This document shows positions 38,844-47,527 of a stretch of 64,000 nt of DNA, one piece after another. Numbering within the stretch: position 1 is the stretch's first letter; each line of letters begins with the position of its first letter. Source of the DNA: Pseudomonas sp. ADAK13 (GTDB lineage: Bacteria > Pseudomonadota > Gammaproteobacteria > Pseudomonadales > Pseudomonadaceae). The translations under genes and the position numbers were made by a program. A model generated the notes under the pieces. The model ran no database searches. It was not told where the DNA came from and worked only from the letters and a program-made list of their open reading frames with translations. The stretch lies in assembly GCF_012935715.1 (NCBI RefSeq), contig NZ_CP052860.1, positions 806,001 through 870,000 of the forward strand, in the 5' to 3' direction.

Positions 38844-41800
38844 ATGAGCGAACTGACCATCCCCCCCCTCCCCACTTCACAGGGCGACTTTAGCTCCCCC
38901 ACGCTCTTGACCCAGGCACTACGCCTGGACCAGAGCCTGCACCTTCTGGCTAACGCGCGCTGGCGTGAAAGTCGCCAGGGCCTGCATGAGCTGATTGCCC
39001 AAGCGCCCGGCGTGCGCGACTCCATCAGTGGGGTGCTTAAAGAACAATTGCAGATGGGACCCGGGCCCGTCGGCCTGGGCATTTTCAAGACAGAGCAGGA
39101 CGATGAGTCCTTCATCAGCCTGACGGACGCCTGGGCGTTTATCTGCCAGTTTCCGGACATCTCCCCCAGCCTTGACACCCAGTGCACCACCGTCGGCCTG
39201 GCCGGGCACCGGCTGGCCAACCTGACACCGATACAGTTGCTGGGATACCTCAAGACGCTGAACCTGGAACAACTGCTCAAGAACCGCTGGAACGCCTACT
39301 GGGCCGCGCGAGCGCCAGGTACGCCGCTGTCGCGAACCGACCGTGTGGTGCAGTTGTATCGCCAACATATCGAAGCCTGCGGCCAGGCCGCCTACGCCCT
39401 CGGGCACCTCAGCACCGAACAGCTCCAGCCCCTGCAAACACGGCTGAACCCAGGCCCATTCCTGCCTGGTGAAACCCACCAGTTGGCCCTGAACCTGCCC
39501 GACCAGAGCAAAGTCAAACTGCCGGGCGCCTGGGTCATCAGCGCCAGCGGGCCACCGCCGCTCACCCAAACCCTGTACCTGCCCAGCCGCCAGCCAAGCC
39601 TGATGGTATTCAGCGAGCGTCGCGAGATGGAGCAATGGTTGACGGCCCCGGCCCAACAATTGATCCCATCGGATGTGCCGGCGACCTCGGTCACCTTCGA
39701 CTACACCCTGCGCAGCGATGCCCTGGATTCGGGGGCCCACGACGTGTTGGAGCATTTGCTGACAGCACAACTGGAAAGCCTGCGTAACCGCCACCGCAAC
39801 GGCAGCAACCTGGCCCGCTATGCCCGCAACGCCCTCGACGACGCCGATCGACTGGACCGTCAGCGCCACGAAAACCCGCTGTTCGCCTTGCCTCCCACGC
39901 TCGCCATGTCGGGGCCAGATGACGACGACCTGCCCACACCGTTCGGTAACCTCAACGCCGACATCACCCTGAGCGAGCGCTGGGCCTCAATCAAACAGCA
40001 ACGCCTGGACCTCGAACGCTATCTGGGTGGCGACGCACAATACGCCACCCAACTGGCCCAACTGAAATTGTTGATGCAGGCGCAGGACGCTGCCGAGCAG
40101 GCCGGCAATGACGCTGCCAGCGCCCTGCTGGGGCGGCGCACGGCCCTTGAACGCCTGGAGCTGCGGCATAAACCCAACGCCCACTACGACGCGTTGTATC
40201 AAGCGCAACTCGCCGCCGTACGCGCCGAAGCGGCGATCCAGCATGCGCTCAAGCAAATCAGCGACGACGAACATCGCCTGCTCCTGGCCCTGCTGGACCA
40301 TCCCGCCGCCGCAGAGCGCCGGCCCGAAGTGACCGCAGCGCGCCTGATCCTGGTCAGCAGTGACCCCAGCGAAACGACACATGAGCTGGAAGGCCTGCTG
40401 GTGATCACCCGGACCGGCGCCCTCACCGCCTCCACGCCCCAAAGCCTGTTGTTGTACTGGCCCGGCAACGGCGGCGGCTTGCAGCGTTTCGAATCCCGCC
40501 AGGCCCTGGACCAGTCACTGTTCAAGCTGCCGGGCGACGCCAGCACCACCCTGCAATGGGCCGAGTTAAGTGGCGATCCGTTTGAACACTCGCTCCAACA
40601 ACGCTTGTACGCCAGTGAGCAACAGGCCGCCGAAACGATCATGCGTTACCCCGTGCCGGCCCTTGCCCATCAACGCGATGAAGCCCTGGGTAAACCTCAC
40701 GAACAGACCTTGTCCACCCTGCTGATTCCCACCCATCAGGCCCGCGGGCTGGCCTATACGCAGCTGCTGGAACAACAGCGCAGTGCCAGCCTGGCCGGCG
40801 CGTTGCCCGGCGAACTGAGCCAACTATCGGCTGACGCCCGCCACACCTTCAAGAGGCTGATCAAGGCCCAGATCAACGCCCTGCACCACGCCCAGCAACT
40901 GCTCGAACGCGACCTGGAACCCTTCCAGGACTTCGGCCGGCGCCGCCTGAACCAGCGCCTGCGTGAGGACTTCAAGCTTGAACACGACGCTCACGTGCAA
41001 CTGAACCTGCCTGACTCGGTGAGCTGGGAGCGCCAGCTCCTGGACCAACATGCGGGCCCCGGCACGCCGTTCAAAAATGTGCTGGTGCCCAGCGCGCGTC
41101 GCAGCAACTGGTCGCTGTTGCAACTGGCGCAACAGAACATCGACACCAACGTCGAGCAGCGCCTGGGTTTCAGACAAGTGACCGTCACCAGTCAGAGTCC
41201 GATCGAAGCCGATCGGCTGAAAAACGGCCTGACCCTGGATTACCTCAAGAAACTGGTCACCGAACTGGATCTGGCCGGCGCCTACGAACACCTGATCACT
41301 CGCACCTTCCTCGGTGACCCGGACACGCCGCTGTTTACCCGCCAGCATCAGCGCGAGTGCCTGAGCGAACCACTGCGCCTGATGCTCATCCTGCAGGGCA
41401 AGTTCGCCCGCGCGCAGGGCCGGCTCGACGACACCGACCTGCTGCTCCTGAACAATGCCGTTGAAGCGCGCCAGCCATTCGTGTTGCTGCCGGCACAGTT
41501 GAGCGCTGGCGGCGCCGACACCGACCACAGCCCGAGCGGCCTGTTCGGCATCACCTTCATCCAGGACCCGGTGTCGGGCCGGACCCTGCTCTACCTGCCC
41601 GACACTCCGGACGGCCAGCCGCTGCGCCGTTACGCCAGCCTGGAACTGGCTCGCAAGGCGGTGTACGACCGCAGCCTGGCCAGCGGCATGGGTGACTACC
41701 TGGCAGGGCGTGCCATCAAGGGCGATGCCGCCGCCCACTTGTCGCGGATCGCCCAGGCGCAGCAGAAAAATTTCGACGCCATGGTCGAGGTCGGCGCGCG

Positions 41801-44366
41801 GTGGCCAGCGACCACCTCATTGCCCGAGCACTTGCTCAACAGCCATATGGGCCGGGTCATCGAGGCTCATCGCGCGACCTCACGCTCCAATGCCGCCTTG
41901 CTGCTGGAACAGAACGCGCTGCGCAGCGGCATGATCTTCAACTACCTGAAAATCGCGCTGGGCCTGGTGCCTTTCGTGGGCACGGCCATTGCGCTGTATG
42001 ACGCCTGGAACAGCGCCAACCTGGCGGTGGCGGCGTTCTTGCGCGGCGACATCGGGCATGGCCTGGCAGAGGTCGAAGCGGTGCTGTTGTCGCTGATCGA
42101 TTGCGCCATGGATATCCTGCCGGGCTCTGCGGGGCTGCTGCCCACCAACGCTCGCGCCGCTACCCGTCAACGGCAACTGCGTCACCTGCGCGCCCATCCC
42201 GCCAGCCTGCACCTGCCTTCCGCCACCCAGGCACGCCGCGCCTTGCAGCGTTTCGACGGCTATGAGTATGAAGGCGTGGTGTCCCTTGCCGGGCTGCAGC
42301 CCCACAGCCACGGCCCGTACCGCAACATTTACCGGCATGGCGACGGTGACTTCATCGTGCGGCGCGGACGTATCTACAAGGTGGAACGGCTGGGCGATGC
42401 GTTGGACTGGCGCCTGAGCCCCACGCGCCAGAAGAGCTACAAACAGCCGATCGCCCTCGACGAAAGTGGCGAATGGGACACGCATTACGGGGTCTACGGC
42501 ACCGCGTTCAATGGCGGCCTCGCCGGCGGCGGCGGTGTGCTGGGGCACGTGGCGGATGTACTCGAACCGATGTGGCCCCTGGCAATTCGTGAGCGGTTGC
42601 CACGCTGGCTGGTCGACCGCACGTACTATCGCCAGCGAGCGTTGGCGTCCAGCGTCGAGCGCACTAACGATGCCGCCCTCAGGCAAAAGGACCGCATCAA
42701 AAGCCTGACGGGTCACTTCGAAAGTGGTGACATGGGCGTGATTCCCAACCTGGAAAAAGAACTGGCCGACAGCATCGAGCTGAACTCACGCCTGTATCAG
42801 GACATCGAGGGCCTGACCCTTGGGGCTCACGGGAACAAAGGCCGACTGGGAGGCAAAGCCAAGAGCGACGCCGCCTGCTCAGTCGTGTGGAACTCGCAAT
42901 GGCAGGCCAAGATCAAGGGCCGACAGCTGGTGATCAACGACGAAGCCATTGACCTGGCGGTCGCCCGCCTGGACGCCACGCCCTACGAACAGCTGTCAGC
43001 CCGTGCCACGTTGCGCGAGCAAATCAGAGCCCGGGAAATTGCCATTCTGGACCTGCTTCGCCAGTTGGACAGCACCATAGAGACCATGAACAGCTGGATC
43101 AAACGCGTCACCATCCCACAACAGCGCCAAGGCCTTACCAGCGCTTCCGAGGTGATCAACCGGCACCTGTCGGCCAGGCACCGAGAGCAGATGAAGGTCG
43201 AAACGCTGCTGGAGCTGGTCGATCATCGCAAAGGCATTGGAGACGCGTCCTGGCACTACCTTCAAGGGCCCCTGAACAATTCAAAAAGCGCGGTGCACCG
43301 GGCACTGTACCTGCAAGCCAACATGCTTGAAGTCAGCGCCACGCAAAGCCAGCGCAATACCCTGCTCAACTACTGCGTGGACGTCTACGCGCAAATGCGC
43401 GGCAATTTAAACCGGTGGACCGCCAGCTACCGCCAACACTTCGACGCCGCCTACGTGCAGGCGCTGATCGATGAACTCAACAAAATGAGCGAGCGCGCCC
43501 GCAAAGCCCTCACCGAGCCCACCTCCCGGGCGCCGGCGGGCAGTACCCGCAGGATCTTCGAAACCGACGACCAGACCTTGCTGATTGGGGTGGAACACGT
43601 TGACCCGGTCACCAAGGCAAGGCGTTATACCCTCACTGGCGCAGAAGGCCGGACTGAGATCTGGGAGCAAGGCGCCAACGGCCGATTCCACCTGACCAAC
43701 CCGGCGCCCGTTGCACCACCGGTTCGGGCTGCAACCAACGCGCTTGCACTGATCGACGAAGCCCGCGCACGACTTAATGCCGTGCAGGCATACCAGCGTA
43801 AAGTCGAGGAGTACGCCCGCCAGAATATGCTGCCGGTGGATCTGGAAGAGATGCTCGCCAGGGAAGCCGAAGAACTGCTGGAGCGCGCCCGGACCATCGG
43901 CACATTGGTGCCACGGGATCCGATCCTTGCCCAATTGCGTACACAGGCCGCGAGCCTGACCACCCAGGGTCGCAACCTGCGTGTACGCCAGACCCTGGCC
44001 AGCCAGACACCCACCGAGGGCTATCTGGATTACCTGCGCGAGCAACAGTTGGTGGAGATTCGCAAGGGTGAGCCGGCACGCAACCTCAATGCAGGTCAGA
44101 AAGGCCGGCCGGACTATCTGCAGGAGTACGTGGTGTGGGACGTGAGCAAAACCCCGCAGCTGCTGCTGTGGTACGCGCACTTCCACTACGACAAGGCCGG
44201 GGCGCGCTTCGATGAGTTCATCAAGGCCCACTTGAAGATCCCCGAGCAGCGCAACCTGGGCCTGCAATGGCAACGCGCCCAGGCGGAAGCCGGGGCCAGC
44301 GTCGACCCGATCTGGCGCGGTAATATCGGCCGGCCGCTGGCGAACCGGCACTTTGCCGAGCTGTAA
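38844..44366 (+). CDS. Giant dermonecrotic-toxin-like protein (1840 residues)
   Basis: Single uninterrupted 5.5-kb frame. The N-terminal ~600 residues resemble the dermonecrotic-toxin-like domains (DUF6543 type) frequent in fluorescent pseudomonads; this is from memory of the family's style. The sequence is mostly helical, with long charged segments, and lacks a signal peptide. A strongly hydrophobic hairpin at residues ~1033-1052 (IALGLVPFVGTAIAL) and ~1077-1095 (VEAVLLSLIDCAMDILPGSA) could insert in membranes for translocation, as in large clostridial-like toxins. No protease or glycosyltransferase motif was recognised. No immunity, chaperone or secretion gene is adjacent. GC and codon use match the neighbours. 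Confidence 0.72.
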   Translation: MSELTIPPLPTSQGDFSSPTLLTQALRLDQSLHLLANARWRESRQGLHELIAQAPGVRDSISGVLKEQLQMGPGPVGLGIFKTEQDDESFISLTDAWAFICQFPDISPSLDTQCTTVGLAGHRLANLTPIQLLGYLKTLNLEQLLKNRWNAYWAARAPGTPLSRTDRVVQLYRQHIEACGQAAYALGHLSTEQLQPLQTRLNPGPFLPGETHQLALNLPDQSKVKLPGAWVISASGPPPLTQTLYLPSRQPSLMVFSERREMEQWLTAPAQQLIPSDVPATSVTFDYTLRSDALDSGAHDVLEHLLTAQLESLRNRHRNGSNLARYARNALDDADRLDRQRHENPLFALPPTLAMSGPDDDDLPTPFGNLNADITLSERWASIKQQRLDLERYLGGDAQYATQLAQLKLLMQAQDAAEQAGNDAASALLGRRTALERLELRHKPNAHYDALYQAQLAAVRAEAAIQHALKQISDDEHRLLLALLDHPAAAERRPEVTAARLILVSSDPSETTHELEGLLVITRTGALTASTPQSLLLYWPGNGGGLQRFESRQALDQSLFKLPGDASTTLQWAELSGDPFEHSLQQRLYASEQQAAETIMRYPVPALAHQRDEALGKPHEQTLSTLLIPTHQARGLAYTQLLEQQRSASLAGALPGELSQLSADARHTFKRLIKAQINALHHAQQLLERDLEPFQDFGRRRLNQRLREDFKLEHDAHVQLNLPDSVSWERQLLDQHAGPGTPFKNVLVPSARRSNWSLLQLAQQNIDTNVEQRLGFRQVTVTSQSPIEADRLKNGLTLDYLKKLVTELDLAGAYEHLITRTFLGDPDTPLFTRQHQRECLSEPLRLMLILQGKFARAQGRLDDTDLLLLNNAVEARQPFVLLPAQLSAGGADTDHSPSGLFGITFIQDPVSGRTLLYLPDTPDGQPLRRYASLELARKAVYDRSLASGMGDYLAGRAIKGDAAAHLSRIAQAQQKNFDAMVEVGARWPATTSLPEHLLNSHMGRVIEAHRATSRSNAALLLEQNALRSGMIFNYLKIALGLVPFVGTAIALYDAWNSANLAVAAFLRGDIGHGLAEVEAVLLSLIDCAMDILPGSAGLLPTNARAATRQRQLRHLRAHPASLHLPSATQARRALQRFDGYEYEGVVSLAGLQPHSHGPYRNIYRHGDGDFIVRRGRIYKVERLGDALDWRLSPTRQKSYKQPIALDESGEWDTHYGVYGTAFNGGLAGGGGVLGHVADVLEPMWPLAIRERLPRWLVDRTYYRQRALASSVERTNDAALRQKDRIKSLTGHFESGDMGVIPNLEKELADSIELNSRLYQDIEGLTLGAHGNKGRLGGKAKSDAACSVVWNSQWQAKIKGRQLVINDEAIDLAVARLDATPYEQLSARATLREQIRAREIAILDLLRQLDSTIETMNSWIKRVTIPQQRQGLTSASEVINRHLSARHREQMKVETLLELVDHRKGIGDASWHYLQGPLNNSKSAVHRALYLQANMLEVSATQSQRNTLLNYCVDVYAQMRGNLNRWTASYRQHFDAAYVQALIDELNKMSERARKALTEPTSRAPAGSTRRIFETDDQTLLIGVEHVDPVTKARRYTLTGAEGRTEIWEQGANGRFHLTNPAPVAPPVRAATNALALIDEARARLNAVQAYQRKVEEYARQNMLPVDLEEMLAREAEELLERARTIGTLVPRDPILAQLRTQAASLTTQGRNLRVRQTLASQTPTEGYLDYLREQQLVEIRKGEPARNLNAGQKGRPDYLQEYVVWDVSKTPQLLLWYAHFHYDKAGARFDEFIKAHLKIPEQRNLGLQWQRAQAEAGASVDPIWRGNIGRPLANRHFAEL

Positions 44367-44378
44367 TACGGACGGAAA

Positions 44379-44410
44379 CACCGCGCTGGCCAGGCATCGC
44401 CAGCGCGGTG
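44379..44410 (+). terminator. Perfect 12-bp hairpin after the toxin-like gene
   Basis: CACCGCGCTGGC, 8-base loop, GCCAGCGCGGTG. No T-run follows, so it is either a factor-assisted terminator or an mRNA-protecting structure. Confidence 0.6.
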
Positions 44411-44497
44411 TGCACACAGGGCCTGTCGACAGCCAGGGCAACATGAGACAAACTCACCCTATTCGAATTTGTCACAAGTTATATTCATGGAGAGCCC

Positions 44498-45415
44498 GTG
44501 CTCGAAATCCGTCATCTCAAGACCCTGCACGCCCTGCGCGAAGCCGACAGCCTGGTGGAAGCCGCTGAACGCCTGCACCTGACCCAATCCGCGCTTTCCC
44601 ACCAGTTCAAGGAGCTTGAGGAACGCCTGGGCATGCCGTTGTTTGTGCGCAAGACCAAGCCGTTGCGCTTCACCAGCGCCGGGCTGCGCCTGCTGCAACT
44701 GGCGGATGCCACCCTGCCCCTGCTGCGCGGCGCCGAGCGTGACATCGCGCGCCTGGCGGGCGGCACCGCCGGGCGCTTGCACATGGCCATCGAATGCCAC
44801 AGTTGCTTCCAGTGGCTGATGCCGACCATCGACCAGTTCCGCGATGCGTGGCCCGAAGTCGAACTGGACCTGGCCTCCGGCTTTGCCTTCGCGCCGCTGC
44901 CGGCCCTGGCCCGGGGCGACCTGGACCTGGTGGTGACCTCCGACCCGCTGGAACTGCCGGGCATCACCTATGTGCCGTTGTTCACCTACGAGGCCATGCT
45001 CGCGGTGGCCAACCAGCACCCGCTGGCGAACAAGCCGTACATCGTGCCCGAAGACTTGATCAGCGAAACCCTGATCACCTACCCGGTGGAGCGCGACCGC
45101 CTGGACATCTTCACCCGCTTCCTGGAACCGGCCGATGTGGAACCGGCCCAGGTGCGCACCTCGGAACTGACGGTGATGATGATGCAGTTGGTGGCCAGCG
45201 GTCGCGGCGTGTGCGGCATGCCCCATTGGGCGCTGCATGAATACAGCTCCCGGGGGTATGTGAAAGCCAAGCGGCTGGGGGAGAAAGGCCTGTTTGCCAC
45301 GCTGTATGCCGGGATTCGCGCCGACATGCTCGACGCGCCGTACATGCGCGACTTTTTGCTGACGGCCAAGGACACTTCGTTTTCGACCCTGGATGGAGTC
45401 AGCGCCGTACGCTGA
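44498..45415 (+). CDS. metR: LysR-type regulator, MetR-like
   Basis: 305 residues from a GTG at 44498 (GTG start inferred from VLEIRHLKTLHALREAD). The N-terminal HTH (LVEAAERLHLTQSALSHQFKELEERLG) is LysR-type. The effector domain contains MAIECHSCFQWLMPTIDQFR, matching MetR, the homocysteine-responsive activator of methionine genes. No met gene is adjacent, so it acts in trans if the call is right. A GTGGCGAGGGAGC palindrome follows the stop. Confidence 0.87.
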   Translation: MLEIRHLKTLHALREADSLVEAAERLHLTQSALSHQFKELEERLGMPLFVRKTKPLRFTSAGLRLLQLADATLPLLRGAERDIARLAGGTAGRLHMAIECHSCFQWLMPTIDQFRDAWPEVELDLASGFAFAPLPALARGDLDLVVTSDPLELPGITYVPLFTYEAMLAVANQHPLANKPYIVPEDLISETLITYPVERDRLDIFTRFLEPADVEPAQVRTSELTVMMMQLVASGRGVCGMPHWALHEYSSRGYVKAKRLGEKGLFATLYAGIRADMLDAPYMRDFLLTAKDTSFSTLDGVSAVR

Positions 45416-45429
45416 TGAACAGCGGGTAA

Positions 45430-45461
45430 CTGTGGCGAGGGAGCTTGCTCCCTCGCCACAG
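45430..45461. repeat. Perfect REP palindrome between metR and the NUDIX gene
   Basis: CTGTGGCGAGGGAGC pairs with its mirror over a 2-base loop (32 bases total). It lies between convergent genes and can act as a bidirectional terminator. Confidence 0.85.
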
Positions 45462-45463
45462 TT

Positions 45464-45874
45464 TCACGCACCCGTTAGAGACGCGCGGTAGAACGGCAGG
45501 ATCAGGTCCCGGGTCAGGGGCGCAAGGTGCAAATCGCCGTCGCCGGCCGGGTCGATCCAGCGCACCTCTTCAATCTCGGCGGCCGGGGTCACCGGCACGT
45601 CGATGTGCACCTGGAACAACTCGGCCTGCACCACAAAACCCGGCTCATTCGCCGCCGGGGCCGAGAACTGGCCCAGGTACACCGCCGTCGCCGGATCAAT
45701 CCGCAGGCCCAGTTCTTCGTGCAGCTCGCGGGCCAGGGCCTCGGCAGGTTGCTCGCCGGCGTCGATCTTGCCGCCCGGCTGCATAAAGGCCTGGGTACCG
45801 CGCTTGCGCACCAGCAGGGTCTGGCCGTCGCTGCCGATCAGCAGGGCGGCGGCGATGCGAATGGTGGAGGTCAT
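45464..45874 (-). CDS. NUDIX hydrolase
   Basis: 136 residues from the ATG at 45874. The NUDIX box reads GGKIDAGEQPAEALARELHEEL, with the G-x5-E-x7-RELxEE pattern intact. Hydrolyses nucleoside diphosphates linked to another group; the size and FVVQAELFQVHID strand resemble MutT-like housekeeping members. Substrate unknown. The frame upstream of 45874 is not conserved. Confidence 0.9.
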   Translation of the reverse strand: MTSTIRIAAALLIGSDGQTLLVRKRGTQAFMQPGGKIDAGEQPAEALARELHEELGLRIDPATAVYLGQFSAPAANEPGFVVQAELFQVHIDVPVTPAAEIEEVRWIDPAGDGDLHLAPLTRDLILPFYRASLTGA

Positions 45875-45922
45875 GGGTGGGTCGCCTTCAATACAAAGGC
45901 GCAAGGATCCCATGAACCGGCC

Positions 45923-47269
45923 TCAACCCGAAAGCAGCGCCTCATCCGGCTCTTTGATAAACACGCTGTACTTCGCCCCCTCCATGGCCTCGAACGCAAT
46001 CAGCTTGTCCACCAGCGGCAGGTTCAGCACCTTGCCGGCGTTGAGCAGCAGCATGCCGTTGTCGGCGTTGAGGTTACGCGCCAGTACCATGCCTTCGGCC
46101 AGCTCGCGGGTGGTCAGGACTTTCACGGTCGGGTCGCCCAGGGTCACGTCGCTGAGGAACGCGGCGCAGGCCTGGATAAAGTCTTCCACCATGTCCGGGT
46201 CGTAAAGACGCCCGGCGTATTTGCGGATGTAGAGCAGCGCTTCGTCGCTGTTCATTTGCCGCTCCAGGATCAGGCCGCGTTGCAGTTCGATAAAGTCCAC
46301 CGCCAGCTTCAACAGGCGCGAGCCAAACGGAATCGCGTCACCCTTGAGGTGGTCGGGAAAGCCACTGCCGTCCCAGCGCTCCTGGTGATGGCGAATCAGG
46401 CGCGCGGCATCTTTCATCGGCTCCAGGGTCATCAGCAACGATTCACTCTGGGCCGGGTACGCGCGGTAGCGTTCACGGTCGGTGCTGTGCAGCAGGTCGG
46501 AGGGCGACACCATCATGCTGTCGCTCCAACTCAGCTTGCCGATGTTATAGAGCGCGGCGGCCATGGTCAGGTCGCGCGCGCTGGCTTCGTCCATGGGCTG
46601 GAACTTGCAGTACACGCGGATCAGTTCGATCAATTGGCGGTTGGTCTGTTTTTCCTTGGGCAGCCGCAGGTTGGCCAGCAGCGAAAACACCTCGGTACCG
46701 GTCACGTAGCTGCGCTTGAGCTCATCGTAGGCCAGGTCGAGCATGTCGGCGGTCTGCTGCAGCTCGGAGGTGCGCGCCACGACGCGTTTTTCGAGGGTCG
46801 CATTGAGGGCTTTCAGCTGGTCGTTCTGCTCGCGGGTCAACTGTTCAAGGCGCAGCCGCTCACGCTCGGAATGCTGGTGCTCCAGGGACTGGCGCAAGGT
46901 CAGGAGCATTTCCTCGTCGTTCCAGGGTTTGCTGATGTAGCGGTGGATCTGCCCTTCGTTGATCGCCTTGATCATCATGCTCATGTCGGCGTAGCCGGTC
47001 AGCAGGATGCGCGTGGTGGCCGGGTACAGCCGGTGGGTCTCGGCCAGCAGCATTGCACCGTCCATGGCCGGCATGCGTGCGTCGGTCATGATCAGGTCGA
47101 TGGGCCGGGCCGCCATCATTTCCAGGGCCTGGGCGCCACTGCCGGCCAGCAGCACATCATAGGGTTGGCCACGCAGCAGGCGACGCAGGCTGTTGAGGAT
47201 CGACTCTTCGTCATCGACCAGCAGAATCGTGGGAGTGTAGGGGGCAGTCGTAGCAAGTTGCTCGTCCAT
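45923..47269 (-). CDS. Response regulator with degenerate HD-GYP domain
   Basis: 448 residues from 47269. Receiver domain with D63 (IMTDARMPAMDG), a coiled-coil linker, then an HD-GYP-like domain. The metal-binding HD pair of HDIGK is replaced by Y241-N242 (AALYNIGKLSWSD), and the later GYP reads GFP (HHQERWDGSGFP). It is therefore probably not an active c-di-GMP phosphodiesterase, though it may still bind or signal by protein contact. Divergent from the REC-GGDEF-EAL operon, suggesting one c-di-GMP module. Confidence 0.88.
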   Translation of the reverse strand: MDEQLATTAPYTPTILLVDDEESILNSLRRLLRGQPYDVLLAGSGAQALEMMAARPIDLIMTDARMPAMDGAMLLAETHRLYPATTRILLTGYADMSMMIKAINEGQIHRYISKPWNDEEMLLTLRQSLEHQHSERERLRLEQLTREQNDQLKALNATLEKRVVARTSELQQTADMLDLAYDELKRSYVTGTEVFSLLANLRLPKEKQTNRQLIELIRVYCKFQPMDEASARDLTMAAALYNIGKLSWSDSMMVSPSDLLHSTDRERYRAYPAQSESLLMTLEPMKDAARLIRHHQERWDGSGFPDHLKGDAIPFGSRLLKLAVDFIELQRGLILERQMNSDEALLYIRKYAGRLYDPDMVEDFIQACAAFLSDVTLGDPTVKVLTTRELAEGMVLARNLNADNGMLLLNAGKVLNLPLVDKLIAFEAMEGAKYSVFIKEPDEALLSG

Positions 47270-47527
47270 GGCGACACCTCCTCTCAATGACACAAAATTG
47301 CACCATTGCGCCCCGGTCATCATCAATCGCTGTACTTGCAGGGGCATTGAGCGCTAGATGAAGACGGGGGTAACTGGCGTTGATTTGACGCCAACTGGCC
47401 GACTTATTCAAGGGAGCCAACTATGCTTGTGGCATGAAGCCCATGACCGCCCCTGTTTACCGATGCACTCAAGGTAAGGAAGCCACATGCGCCAGAATAT
47501 GCAGTTGAGCGCCTCCCGGAACCGCTC

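Noticed and set aside
44367..44497. Immunity gene for the large toxin-like protein
   Set aside because: The 131-base gap holds only a hairpin and the metR promoter; no frame of useful size.
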